Source: an uncultured Campylobacter sp. (lineage in GTDB: Bacteria > Campylobacterota > Campylobacteria > Campylobacterales > Campylobacteraceae). Taken from it: a DNA stretch of 32,671 bases. Location: positions 1 to 32,671 of the forward strand of contig NZ_CALKTT010000080.1 in the NCBI RefSeq assembly GCF_937997535.1. Reading direction: 5' to 3'. This document shows positions 7,125 to 15,136 of the stretch, piece after piece. Under the pieces are notes generated by a model. It saw only the letters and a program-made list of their open reading frames with translations. It had not been told where the DNA came from and made no database searches. Numbering within the stretch: the stretch's first letter is position 1; the number at the start of each line of letters is the position of its first letter. Both the position numbers and the translations under genes were made by a program.

Positions 7125-7934
7125 TCAAAGTAAAATTTTAAAATCCTCGAGCGAAAAGAGTAAAATTTTATCGCTTTTTAGGTTATGCAGCTCGCCGCTA
7201 AAGCCGCTTTTGGAAAACAGCGCGAGCAGATCGGGCGCGAGGTGCGCTTTTTCGCATTTGAGCATGAGCTCGTTTAGCACGTTTTTTGAAATTTTTCGCT
7301 CCTTGTATTTGCACTCGCCCGCGACGCAAAAGCTCTCAAATTTCGCGTAGATGTCAATCTCGACCTCTTTGTTCCAGAAGCTTGAAATTTGCGAAATCTC
7401 TAAATTTAGATACTTCGCGAGTAGCTCCTTGCTTAAAATTTCAAACCCGAGCCCCGCGTAGGCGTTGAAATCCGCTTTGATTAGGCTTAGCACGCGCCCT
7501 ATTTCGCCGCGTCGCAGCGCGGGCAGATTCGGCTCGATAAATCTAAACCAAAACCTCGCAAAGTTGCTGCTAAAATGGACCTTGTCGGTGATATGGTAGC
7601 GGCGCAGCGCGCGCGGGAGGCGGTCATTTTTGCGCTCTTTTTGCGCCCTTTGCTCGCTTGATTTTTCGGTGATTAAAAACTTCGCGTTTATGAGGTCTGC
7701 AGTGATTTTTTGTGCCGTAAATCGCGGCAAGATTTTTGAAATTCCTATTTTTTTGCGGTCGCTTCTAGCAAATTTCATCAGCGCTTTTTTGATCTGCTCT
7801 TCACACTCGCCGCCGAATTTAAAGCGCTCGCCGAGACGTTCAAAGCAGAGCAAAATTTCATTTTCGATCGCTTCGAAAACGTCCGCGTAGCCGCTTATAC
7901 AGCCTATCTCGTCAAATACGAAATGAAACTGCAA
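7125..7934 (-). CDS. DUF234 / PD-(D/E)XK-like protein, start uncertain
   Basis: A protein of about 269 residues resembling the C-terminal DUF234 domain that usually follows an archaeal-type ATPase domain. Here no P-loop is present, so it is either a stand-alone form or a remnant. The segment HFSSNFARFWFRFIEPN is typical of the family. WNKEVEIDIYAK and then VAGECKYKE give the D...E-x-K pattern of a PD-(D/E)XK nuclease core. The TTG at 7932-7934 has no ribosome site. The frame stays open upstream, and AAGGAGG (8003 to 7997) lies 5 bases before an in-frame ATT at 7991-7989, which would add 19 residues. A TAAAAT box at 8013-8018 (minus) would put the transcript start close to that site. The end is certain; the start is not. 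Confidence 0.7.
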   Translation of the reverse strand: MQFHFVFDEIGCISGYADVFEAIENEILLCFERLGERFKFGGECEEQIKKALMKFARSDRKKIGISKILPRFTAQKITADLINAKFLITEKSSEQRAQKERKNDRLPRALRRYHITDKVHFSSNFARFWFRFIEPNLPALRRGEIGRVLSLIKADFNAYAGLGFEILSKELLAKYLNLEISQISSFWNKEVEIDIYAKFESFCVAGECKYKERKISKNVLNELMLKCEKAHLAPDLLALFSKSGFSGELHNLKSDKILLFSLEDFKILL

Positions 7935-8012
7935 AATCGCGTCGATATCGGCATCGCCTAAATTTCGCGCAGTGTCTTTTAGCTCGTAAATTTCGCCCTC
8001 CTTGCGGGCGTA

Positions 8013-8018
8013 ATTTTA
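8013..8018 (-). promoter_or_regulatory. Possible -10 element for the DUF234-like gene
   Basis: Reads TAAAAT on the minus strand, about 10 bases upstream of AAGGAGG at 8003-7997. Its closeness to the ribosome site suggests that translation starts near 7991 rather than at TTG 7934. It overlaps the divergent promoter region of the aminotransferase gene. Confidence 0.45.
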
Positions 8019-8029
8019 GCGAGTTTGGA

Positions 8030-8035
8030 TATAAT
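8030..8035 (+). promoter_or_regulatory. -10 element of the class V aminotransferase gene
   Basis: A perfect TATAAT. Transcription would begin near 8042, which excludes the TTG at 8036 as the start codon and supports TTG 8060, which has GGAG at 8049-8052 in front of it. Confidence 0.65.
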
Positions 8036-8059
8036 TTGCAAAAATTTTGGAGTCGCGCT

Positions 8060-9376
8060 TTGGATTTTCAAACGATCAAAGAAAATATCATCTTAAAAGA
8101 GGGGGTCAAATACTTCGATTGCGCCGCCTCGGGCCTTGCGTATCGCCCTATAGAAGCGGAGATCGAGCGCGTGCTTGCAACATACGCCAACGTCCACTCC
8201 GCAGGCGGAGCCAACGCCGAGATTACGAGCGATTACTACGAAAATGCAAGGGCGAAAATCAAAGAGCTTCTGGGCTGCGAGGAGCGCTACTACCTGATCT
8301 CCTGCGGTTTTGGCGCGACCGCGGCGATTAAGAAGCTTTGGGAAATTCTAGGCATCTACCTGCCGCCAGCGACGCGAGATAGGCTCGGCTTGCGGCGCGA
8401 GAGCCTAAAAGATCTGCCGCTTTTCATCATCTCGCCCTTTGAGCATCATTCCGTGGAGATCAGCCTAAGGCAGGGGCTTTGCGAGGTCGTGCGCGTGCCG
8501 CTGGATCCAAGCGGGCTGATGGACTTTGCGCGGCTGGGCGAAATTTTATCCACAAACAAAGGGCGCGAAATTTACGGCGTGCTTACCGCGGCATCGAACG
8601 TGACGGGGCTTAAGCTTGATTACAAGCGTGCTTACTTGATGCTAAAAGCGCACGGCGGGCGGCTGTTTGTGGACGCTAGCGCGCTCATCGCGCACGAAAA
8701 CGTAGATCTCGGCTTTTGCGACGGCATGTTTTTCGGCGCACACAAGCTTTTGGGCGGCGTGGGCGCTAGCGGGATTTTGGCGGTGCGAAAGGAGCTTTTG
8801 CGCGGTGAGGAGCCGACATTCGCGGGGGGCGGCACGATCAAATACGCAGATGCCCTAACGCAGCGCTTTATAATCGATAAGGAGCGCTTAGAGGAGGCGG
8901 GCACGCCGGGTATCATCGCGCTGGTGCGAACCTATCTTGCCCTAAAGCTTCGCAAAAGCGCGGGGCTAGAGGCGATCAAATCGCGCGAAGAGGCGATCTG
9001 CAGACGTTTCATAAGCGAAATTTCAAAAATCCCCGAGATTGAAATTTACGGCAATCTGACCGCGCCGCGCGTGCCGATCTTTGCTTTCAATATGCAAGGG
9101 CTTGGCGCGGATGCGCTAGCCGGGGTGCTCGGGCAGAAATTTGAGATCCAAACCCGCGCAGGCTGCGACTGTGCAGCACCTTACGGCTTTGATCTGCTCG
9201 GCTTACAGCCCGATACCGAAATGTCGCGCAAACCCGCTTGGGTACGGGCTAGCTTCTCGTTCATCCACGACGAGAGCGACGTGGATTTCTTGGCGGAGGC
9301 GCTAAGACAGATCGCTCAGATCCGCGATAAAATCACCTTTGTAGCGGGCAAATACCGCTGCGGCAGCGTAAATTAA
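8060..9376 (+). CDS. Class V aminotransferase, cysteine desulfurase-like (PLP enzyme)
   Basis: A 438-residue PLP-dependent fold-type I enzyme most like SufS/CsdA-type cysteine desulfurases. Motifs in order: YFDCAASGLAYRP near the N-terminus; NVHSAGG; FEHHSVEI; SNVTGLKLDY; FVDASALIAHE, with the PLP-binding Asp; GAHKLLGG with Lys229 as the Schiff-base lysine; AGTPGIIA; and AGCDCAAP with Cys369 and Cys371 at the mobile loop where the sulfur-carrying Cys sits. The usual DHHSN is FEHHS here. Sulfur donation from cysteine is therefore likely, but a different substrate is possible; no Fe-S scaffold gene is adjacent. The frame extends to TTG 8036, but the -10 box at 8030-8035 and GGAG at 8049-8052 favour TTG 8060. 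The gene is divergent from the DUF234-like gene. Confidence 0.82.
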   Translation: MDFQTIKENIILKEGVKYFDCAASGLAYRPIEAEIERVLATYANVHSAGGANAEITSDYYENARAKIKELLGCEERYYLISCGFGATAAIKKLWEILGIYLPPATRDRLGLRRESLKDLPLFIISPFEHHSVEISLRQGLCEVVRVPLDPSGLMDFARLGEILSTNKGREIYGVLTAASNVTGLKLDYKRAYLMLKAHGGRLFVDASALIAHENVDLGFCDGMFFGAHKLLGGVGASGILAVRKELLRGEEPTFAGGGTIKYADALTQRFIIDKERLEEAGTPGIIALVRTYLALKLRKSAGLEAIKSREEAICRRFISEISKIPEIEIYGNLTAPRVPIFAFNMQGLGADALAGVLGQKFEIQTRAGCDCAAPYGFDLLGLQPDTEMSRKPAWVRASFSFIHDESDVDFLAEALRQIAQIRDKITFVAGKYRCGSVN

Positions 9377-9843
9377 GCTCGCTAAATTTTGTAGCAATAG
9401 CCGCTTTTAAATTTTACGGCTTAGAATTTTGAAATTTTAAATTGCGAGCTGAATTCTGGCGGTAAATTTTGTGCTGAGGAGTTTTGCGCCGTGAAATTTA
9501 AGCGGTAGAATTCCGTGCCGTGCGGATAAATTTTTACACCGCCAAATTTTAAAATTCCGAAATTTCAAAATTTCGCTATTCGAATTAGCTTTGCAAATTT
9601 TATATTTCGTGAACGTATGGAAAATTCTGCGTTGTGGAATTTTAGCCGCCAAATTTTGAAATTTTACAAAGCTGAATTTTACTCGGCAGACTTCTGCGGC
9701 GAGAAATTTTACTGCATAGCCCGTGGCGGCGAAAATATGCGCCCGTGCGAAAACTAAATTAAGGCGCGAGCCGCTTGCGATAAGAGCGTAGATTTTAAGA
9801 GGCGAAATTCTGCGCTGCTAAAAGGCGCAAAATTCCACCGAAT
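9377..9843. other. Noncoding region saturated with RAATTY words
   Basis: About 467 bases between the convergent aminotransferase and phosphoethanolamine transferase genes. No credible gene or RNA is seen. In 9421-9660 I count 15 RAATTY hexamers (AAATTT, GAATTT, AAATTC, GAATTC) by hand, far above the fewer than one expected by chance at this composition. Runs such as AAATTTTAAAATTCC at 9544 onward are typical. Confidence 0.6.
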
Positions 9844-11667
9844 TTACTCGCCGAATTCCTTCTGCAGCCTATAAACCTTATCGTAATCGACCCCCTCGAT
9901 GATGCGCGGACGCGAGGCGTTAAAATCAGCATTGATCACCGAGCGAGCGGGATCGTACTCCGGTAGATCGGTCATCTCTAAAATTTCTGCAATCGCGTGG
10001 ATGAGATCGTCGTTTAAAAACGGCCTATTTTTGGCTGCCGCGATGCGCGCCCAAAGATCAGCGTTTTGCTCTTTGAACTTATCCGACGCCATGAAAATCA
10101 GCGGGATTTCGAGCGTGAAGCGGTTGATGCCGCCGTGGATCAGCTTGCCGCGGTATTGATAAAGACTCTGAGCGTGGTCGCTGAAATAGACTATCAGCGT
10201 GTTGTCGCTCGCAAAAATTTTATAAATTTCGCTCACGATAAAATCGTTGTAAGCCACGGTGTTTAGGTAGTGTGCAAGCTCTTTTTTCTGCCCCTCATCA
10301 AGCGGCTCGCGCGAGATGTCCGCGGCGCTAAATTTAGCAAAGCTTTTCGGATAGCGAAACTCGTAGCTCGGGTGCGAGCCCATTAGATGAAGGATGAAAA
10401 ATTTATCCTTCATCTGCGTGCCGCCCACCTCTGCGGCGGAGCTTTCATCCTTGCGTGCAAGGGGCGATTTTCTCGCGCCCGATTTGAAATTTTTTATACT
10501 CGGAAGCATAACTTCGTCGAGCGAGTAGGCGTATTTGTAAACCGGGATCTGGTTCGTAAAGTCCGAGTGATCCGTCATCTGCGCGCTCGCGCCGCTTGCG
10601 ACCGCCCACTGCCCGTAGCGCTCCTGGTTGCTGATCCAAAAGGTCTCGTAGTTTGCCAGCCGTGCGAGATTTACGATGTCGAGGTTGGCGCTCCACGGGC
10701 GCTGTTTTTCGCTCTCGTAATTTCCGAAATTTAGCACGTATTTTAACACGTCGTTGGTCTTGGCACCCGGCGAGACGACGTCGCTAAAAGCGATTAAATT
10801 TCCGCTTTGCTCAAGCGCTTGCAGATTCGGCGTAGTGGGCAGATAGTAGCCGTATAAGCTCATAAAATTTCGCTGCAGGCTCTCTCCGATGATGGAAACG
10901 ACGTTTGAGATGCGGTTTGGCGTGGTTTTATGCGAATGCGAGGTGTAAATGCTTTGGTATCCGGCTTGCAGCTCGCGCACGCTTTTAAAATCGGCGCCGA
11001 AATAATCCTTCGTAACGAAAGCAAAGTTATAAATCGGAATTTTATTTAGCGCGATTATGATGCTGGCGCGCATTTTCGAGCTTTTGGCTACGTAGCTTTT
11101 AAACGCCGCATGCGCGATAAAAACGAGCAAGCTAAGCAAAAAGGCTAGCTTTATCGCGCGACATAGCTTCATCCGCACTCGCTGGCTCACTCTAAGCCTA
11201 AGAGCGGCGAAGACGAAGATCAAAAGCGCCAAAAAAGCCGCGATAAGCTTGAAATTTAAAAACGCATGCGCGAACTCAAAGGCCTCCTTAGGCGTCGTTT
11301 GCACTAGCGCGTCCAGCGTGCCGTGCGAGTAGGTAAGCTCCAGGCTAAAGATCAAAAAAATCTGAGCGATCGAGAAGGCTACGTTTATCGCCAATAGCGC
11401 AAAGGCGAGAATTTTATATAGCCTAGCGCTGTAAAAGCTAAGCGCGTAAAGCGCGAAAAAAAGTATCGTCACGCCGCAGATCGCAGACGCCACGAAAAAC
11501 AGCGCCTGCGCGGGGAGTATCTCGCCGCCGCGTGCGATAAGAAGCAACCCAAGCGATAAATTTAATGCTAAAACTAGCGCGTATGCGTTTAACACTGCGC
11601 CGTCAAATACCGATAGGAGGCTAAATCTGTCTTTCAAAAATGCGCCGATATTTTTTGCTAGGCTCAT
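9844..11667 (-). CDS. Phosphoethanolamine transferase, EptA/EptC/CptA-like (sulfatase fold)
   Basis: An inner-membrane enzyme of 607 residues that probably moves phosphoethanolamine from lipid to an envelope acceptor such as lipid A, core sugar or, as known for Campylobacter EptC, flagellar rod protein. Five or so membrane helices fill residues about 20-215; a periplasmic sulfatase-type domain follows. Catalytic-domain landmarks are VSIIGESLQRNFMSLYGYYL (nucleophile region), TTPNL, FFILHLMGSHPSY, YFSDHAQ (metal ligands Asp and His) and HGGINRFTLEIPLIF. Related enzymes usually have GET or GEST at the nucleophile; here it reads GESL, leaving Ser as the only hydroxyl residue there. The start has AAAGGAA upstream and lies 22 bases after the uppP stop, so it is the last gene of a minus-strand run. 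The acceptor cannot be read from sequence. Confidence 0.8.
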   Translation of the reverse strand: MSLAKNIGAFLKDRFSLLSVFDGAVLNAYALVLALNLSLGLLLIARGGEILPAQALFFVASAICGVTILFFALYALSFYSARLYKILAFALLAINVAFSIAQIFLIFSLELTYSHGTLDALVQTTPKEAFEFAHAFLNFKLIAAFLALLIFVFAALRLRVSQRVRMKLCRAIKLAFLLSLLVFIAHAAFKSYVAKSSKMRASIIIALNKIPIYNFAFVTKDYFGADFKSVRELQAGYQSIYTSHSHKTTPNRISNVVSIIGESLQRNFMSLYGYYLPTTPNLQALEQSGNLIAFSDVVSPGAKTNDVLKYVLNFGNYESEKQRPWSANLDIVNLARLANYETFWISNQERYGQWAVASGASAQMTDHSDFTNQIPVYKYAYSLDEVMLPSIKNFKSGARKSPLARKDESSAAEVGGTQMKDKFFILHLMGSHPSYEFRYPKSFAKFSAADISREPLDEGQKKELAHYLNTVAYNDFIVSEIYKIFASDNTLIVYFSDHAQSLYQYRGKLIHGGINRFTLEIPLIFMASDKFKEQNADLWARIAAAKNRPFLNDDLIHAIAEILEMTDLPEYDPARSVINADFNASRPRIIEGVDYDKVYRLQKEFGE

Positions 11668-11689
11668 GAAATTCCTTTGATGATTGCGT

Positions 11690-12466
11690 TTAAAAAACGA
11701 AGATGAAAAAGATAGCGCCGATTAGAATTCTATAAATTCCAAACGGGATGAAATCAAACTTCGAAACGAAGCTTAGAAATAGCTTGATCGCCGCAAGCGC
11801 CACGACGAACGCCACTACGCCGCCTACGAGAAAGGTCGTGATATTGTCGGAGTTTTGCGCGAAGGTGTCTAAATTTTTATAGGTGTCGTAAAAAGTCGCC
11901 GCAAACATCGTAGGGATCGCGAGCAGGAAGCTAAAGCGCGCGGCTAGGTTTCTGCTTAGCCCGCACAAAAGCCCTGCGATGATGGTGGCGCCGCTGCGCG
12001 AAGTACCCGGCACCATCGCAAAACATTGCGAAAGCCCGATGATAAAGGCCTGAGCGTATGAAATTTGATCCAGATGCTCTAGCTCGCCGTCCCTAGGGCG
12101 CGCCTTGCGAAAGAGCTCGACTGCGATAAAAATAACGCCCCAGCCGATCAGCGCGTAGGCGACGGTCTGCGGCGCGAATAGCGATTTGATGCTTTTATAC
12201 AGTAAAAAGCCGATCGCTGCAGTGGGGATGAAACCCACGACGAGCTTGCACCAGAGCTTAAAATCGACCAAAAGCCGCTTGTAAAACATCGCGACGACCG
12301 CTAGGATCGAGCCTAGCTGGATAACGACCTCGAAGCATTTAAGCGTGTCGGTCTGCTGCAAACCCATCAGTTTAGCGGCCAGGATCATGTGCCCGGTCGA
12401 GCTTACGGGCAGAAACTCCGTCAGCCCCTCGACGATGCCTAAAATCACGGCGTCAAATATATTCAT
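11690..12466 (-). CDS. uppP: Undecaprenyl-diphosphatase (UppP/BacA)
   Basis: Integral membrane phosphatase of 258 residues that recycles undecaprenyl pyrophosphate to the monophosphate carrier used for peptidoglycan and glycan export; it also gives bacitracin tolerance. Both family signatures are present: GIVEGLTEFLPVSSTGHMIL at the N-terminus, with the Glu-rich active-site loop, and MVPGTSRSGATI in the middle with the catalytic Ser and Arg. About eight hydrophobic helices are seen. It overlaps thiE by 14 bases and is followed after 22 bases by the phosphoethanolamine transferase gene, so the two envelope genes are probably cotranscribed. Confidence 0.96.
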   Translation of the reverse strand: MNIFDAVILGIVEGLTEFLPVSSTGHMILAAKLMGLQQTDTLKCFEVVIQLGSILAVVAMFYKRLLVDFKLWCKLVVGFIPTAAIGFLLYKSIKSLFAPQTVAYALIGWGVIFIAVELFRKARPRDGELEHLDQISYAQAFIIGLSQCFAMVPGTSRSGATIIAGLLCGLSRNLAARFSFLLAIPTMFAATFYDTYKNLDTFAQNSDNITTFLVGGVVAFVVALAAIKLFLSFVSKFDFIPFGIYRILIGAIFFIFVF

Positions 12467-13067
12467 CCATTTTTTCCTTTAAATTTGCTAAATTCTGCGT
12501 AATCGAAGCGGGTCTGTAGATCGCCTCTACCATCGCGATATAATCGGGCTTGAGGGCTAAAATTTCATTTAAATTTTCTAAGCTTATACCGCCGATTACG
12601 GCGATTGGAAGGTTTAAAGATTTTCGCGCCTCTTGCACGAGCGCATCGGGGCAAAGCGGCGCATCGGGCTTTGTCTTGCCGCGCCTTAGCGAGCCGAAGG
12701 CTACGTAGCTAGCGCCCTGCGCCTCGGCCTTTTGCGCGCGAGTAAGATCAGCATAGCAGCTAACGCCGATGATCTTATCCGCGCCTAAAAACTCGCGCAC
12801 CTGCGCCGTCTCGCCGTCATCCTTTCCGATATGCACGCCGTGCGCGCCAAGCTTTTTGGCGAGCGCCGCATCGTCGTTGATGATGAGTTTGGCGCCGTAA
12901 TCTTCGCAAAGACCGATAAGAGAGCGGATTAAAGCTTCATCCTGCGCGGCGAGCTTGCTGCGATACTGCACGAGCTTTACGCCGCAGCGCAAAATTTCAT
13001 CTATCTGCGAAAAGATAGTTTGCGGCGGCGTTAAGACATCGTTGCTAAGCGCGTAAATTTCACTCAT
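12453..13067 (-). CDS. thiE: Thiamine phosphate synthase
   Basis: Cytoplasmic TIM-barrel enzyme of 204 residues joining hydroxymethylpyrimidine pyrophosphate and thiazole phosphate to make thiamine phosphate. Motifs include VQYRSK (HMP-PP binding), LIINDDAALAKKLGAHGVHIG with the conserved Asp pair region, VSCYADLTRAQKAEAQGASY, FGSLRRGKTKPDA (the family has P-T-K-T; here the loop differs slightly) and IAVIGGISLENLNEIL, which binds phosphate. It overlaps the SNase-like gene upstream by 8 bases and uppP downstream by 14. No other thi genes are in the window. The modified GSLRRGKTK loop and the short length could also fit TenI-type paralogues, but ThiE is the better reading. Confidence 0.85.
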   Translation of the reverse strand: MSEIYALSNDVLTPPQTIFSQIDEILRCGVKLVQYRSKLAAQDEALIRSLIGLCEDYGAKLIINDDAALAKKLGAHGVHIGKDDGETAQVREFLGADKIIGVSCYADLTRAQKAEAQGASYVAFGSLRRGKTKPDAPLCPDALVQEARKSLNLPIAVIGGISLENLNEILALKPDYIAMVEAIYRPASITQNLANLKEKMDEYI

Positions 13068-13596
13068 CTATCTTTTTCGGCATCGGCACGCCGTTTAGAA
13101 TGCAGTTAGTAACATCCCAAAATTTTGCGCTATACATTCCGCGTTTAGCCTCTTTGGCTTCCTCAGCGGCTTTTAAAAGAAGTTCGCTATCGTCGGTTAT
13201 CGGTACGGCAAATCCCGCCGCCACTAGGTCCAATCGCAGATTGCTTTTAGGATCGCTTACGTCGCAAATATAGGCGTCATTGCCACGATCAATTAAATTT
13301 ACGTAGTAGCGCTTGCCGGGTTTTATCACAGACTCGAGAGCTTTTTTATATTCTTTGTCGAATTTTTTAAGCTCCTTAGCGTCCGTTATGCACCTAGAAG
13401 TGCCCGCGGCGATTATGTTTAAATTTTTTAAGTCGCAGGGAAAGAAACGATCTTTTTGAGCCTTTCTGAAGGTAAAAACAAAGGTTCTGCCGTCATCGCC
13501 AAGACCTGCAAACGCAGCGATGCCGTATCTATCTTTTTGCTCCGCAAAGCTCTGCGTGCAGAGCAAAATCGCAAGTGCTAAAAATATCTTTTTCAT
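13060..13596 (-). CDS. Exported SNase (thermonuclease)-like protein
   Basis: A 178-residue protein with a signal peptide (MKKIFLALAILLCTQSFA, likely cleavage before EQ). The C-terminal half resembles the staphylococcal nuclease OB-fold: YYVNLIDRGNDAYICDV aligns with the strand carrying the second catalytic Arg, and LVAAGFA followed by AAEEAKEAKRGMYS is the typical SNase end. The N-terminal part, where the first catalytic Arg and Glu (pattern R-L-x-G-I-D-x-P-E) should lie, instead has Cys-containing DLKNLNIIAAG, so nuclease activity is doubtful. Three Cys in the mature protein may form disulfides. It overlaps thiE by 8 bases and follows an ABC transporter gene after a hairpin. Confidence 0.7.
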   Translation of the reverse strand: MKKIFLALAILLCTQSFAEQKDRYGIAAFAGLGDDGRTFVFTFRKAQKDRFFPCDLKNLNIIAAGTSRCITDAKELKKFDKEYKKALESVIKPGKRYYVNLIDRGNDAYICDVSDPKSNLRLDLVAAGFAVPITDDSELLLKAAEEAKEAKRGMYSAKFWDVTNCILNGVPMPKKIDE

Positions 13597-13612
13597 AGGA
13601 TTCCTCTTAGGC

Positions 13613-13642
13613 GGCGCAAATTCCTATTGCAGAATTTGCGCC
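13613..13642 (-). repeat. Perfect 11-bp inverted repeat between SBP and SNase-like genes
   Basis: GGCGCAAATTC at 13613-13623 and GAATTTGCGCC at 13632-13642 enclose an 8-base loop. It follows the stop of the amino-acid binding protein gene by 13 bases on the minus strand. There is no T tract, so it may stabilise the upstream message or partly terminate it rather than act as a full terminator. Confidence 0.6.
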
Positions 13643-13655
13643 TAAATTTTGCGGA

Positions 13656-14396
13656 TTATTTTAAATTATACTTTTCCAAAAGCTTTTCGTAGCTGCCGTC
13701 CTTTTTCATCTCCTCAAGCGCTGCGTTAAACTTAGCTAGCAGCTCGGGATACTTGCCCTTATCGAATGCGATCGAAAAGCCTTCGCTGCCGTCGGATTCT
13801 TTAAAAAATGCGGTTAGATCGTCATTTTTCTTAAGATACTCGTAGCCCACGGATGAATCCACGCAAAGTGCGTCGATCTTTTTGTTTTTAAGCGACATGA
13901 CGGCTACAAAAACGTTCTCCGTAGCGCTAACCTCGGCGCCTTTGATGTCTCTGATCGCAAGCTCCTGAATAGTGCCTAGCTGCGCGGCAAGGCGCTTGCC
14001 CTGCAAGTCGGCTTTGGAATTTAACGAGCTATCGTCCTTGCGTTTGACGTATAAATTTTCGACCTTGTAGTAAGGAGCCGTGAAATCGATAGCCTTTTTA
14101 CGAGCCGGCGTCGCGCTCATTCCCGAGGCGATCATATCGATTTTGCCGCTTTTAATCGCAGGGATTAGCCCGTCAAAGCTCATATTTAAAATTTCATATT
14201 TCACCCCCGCGCGCTTGGCAAGCTCGGCTACCAAATCCATATCAAAGCCGGTGACTTTGGAGTTTTCATCCACAAACTCAAACGGCGGATACTCGGCGTT
14301 CGTGCCTACGATAAGCGTATCTTTGGTGATGTCTTTAGCGACTAGCGAACCGCAAAACAACGCGCTCGCAACTAGAAATCTCATAAATTTTTTCAT
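13656..14396 (-). CDS. Amino-acid ABC transporter, periplasmic binding protein
   Basis: Type II periplasmic solute-binding protein of the polar amino acid family (246 residues). The signal peptide runs to about residue 20 (MRFLVASALFCGSLVA then KD). The core begins LIVGTNAEYPPFEFVDE and GFDMDLVAELAKRAG; the Arg ligand region reads MIASGMSATPARKKAIDFTAPYY; and FKESDGSEGFSIAFDKGKYPELL closes lobe one. The Arg in TPARKKAIDF is the usual ligand carboxylate contact. The ligand (Gln, Cys, Asp/Glu, basic or another amino acid) cannot be decided by eye. It is the third gene of a permease-ATPase-SBP unit; a hairpin follows it, which may raise its message level relative to its neighbours. Confidence 0.9.
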   Translation of the reverse strand: MKKFMRFLVASALFCGSLVAKDITKDTLIVGTNAEYPPFEFVDENSKVTGFDMDLVAELAKRAGVKYEILNMSFDGLIPAIKSGKIDMIASGMSATPARKKAIDFTAPYYKVENLYVKRKDDSSLNSKADLQGKRLAAQLGTIQELAIRDIKGAEVSATENVFVAVMSLKNKKIDALCVDSSVGYEYLKKNDDLTAFFKESDGSEGFSIAFDKGKYPELLAKFNAALEEMKKDGSYEKLLEKYNLK

Positions 14397-14407
14397 TTCC
14401 CTCTCCT

Positions 14408-15136
14408 TTAGTGGTTTAAAATTTTATTTAAAAATTCTTTCAATCTCGGATTTTGCGGATTTTCAAATACGTTTTTAGGCGTATCGTCCACAGCGATCTT
14501 GCCGCCCTCCATAAAAAAAATCCTATTCGCGACATTGCGTGCAAAGCCCATCTCGTGCGTTACCACAAGCATCGTAATGCCCTCTTTGGCGACCTCTTTC
14601 ATTATACCTAACACCTCGCCGATCATCTCTGGATCTAATGCCGAGGTGGGCTCGTCGAATAAAATCACGTCCGGATTTACCGCCAAACTTCTAGCGATTG
14701 CGATGCGTTGCTTTTGCCCGCCGCTAAGCTTGTGTGGATAAGTATAGGCCTTATTGCTAAGACCGACCTTTTGCAGCAGCTCCTCTGCTTTTGCGTAGGC
14801 TTGTTCTTTAGTATAAATGCCCGCTTTTATGGGCGCTAGAGTTAAATTTTCCAGCACGTTTTTATTTGCAAAGAGGTTGAAATGCTGAAAGACCATACTA
14901 ACTTTGCGGCGAATTTTATTAATATCAGTGTGCTTATCGGTAATATCCTCGCCGTCTATTTTAATAGTGCCGCCGCTTGGAATTTCAAGCAGATTTAAGC
15001 AGCGCAAAAAGGTCGATTTGCCGCCGCCGCTTGGACCGATGATCGCTACGATATCGCCTTTATTTATGGTCTTTGAAATTCCTTTTAATACCGATAAATT
15101 GCCGTAGGATTTGGTTAAATTTGATATTTCAATCAT
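14408..15136 (-). CDS. Amino-acid ABC transporter ATP-binding protein (GlnQ/HisP-like)
   Basis: Cytoplasmic ATPase subunit of 242 residues that powers amino-acid uptake. All ABC motifs are intact: Walker A GPSGGGKST, Q-loop VFQHFNLF, signature LSGGQKQRIAIARSL, Walker B VILFDEPTSALD and H-loop VVTHEMGFA. The sequence is typical of the polar amino acid uptake class. It overlaps the permease gene by 8 bases and precedes the binding-protein gene by 11 bases, so the three form one transporter operon. Confidence 0.95.
   Translation of the reverse strand: MIEISNLTKSYGNLSVLKGISKTINKGDIVAIIGPSGGGKSTFLRCLNLLEIPSGGTIKIDGEDITDKHTDINKIRRKVSMVFQHFNLFANKNVLENLTLAPIKAGIYTKEQAYAKAEELLQKVGLSNKAYTYPHKLSGGQKQRIAIARSLAVNPDVILFDEPTSALDPEMIGEVLGIMKEVAKEGITMLVVTHEMGFARNVANRIFFMEGGKIAVDDTPKNVFENPQNPRLKEFLNKILNH

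Noticed and set aside
8036..8062. TTG 8036 as start of the class V aminotransferase
   Set aside because: It lies directly after the TATAAT box and before the likely transcript start; TTG 8060 has GGAG in front.
9377..9843. CRISPR-like or tandem direct repeats in AT-rich intergenic DNA
   Set aside because: The AAATTT blocks are irregularly spaced, have no constant repeat unit of 20-40 bases and no spacers.
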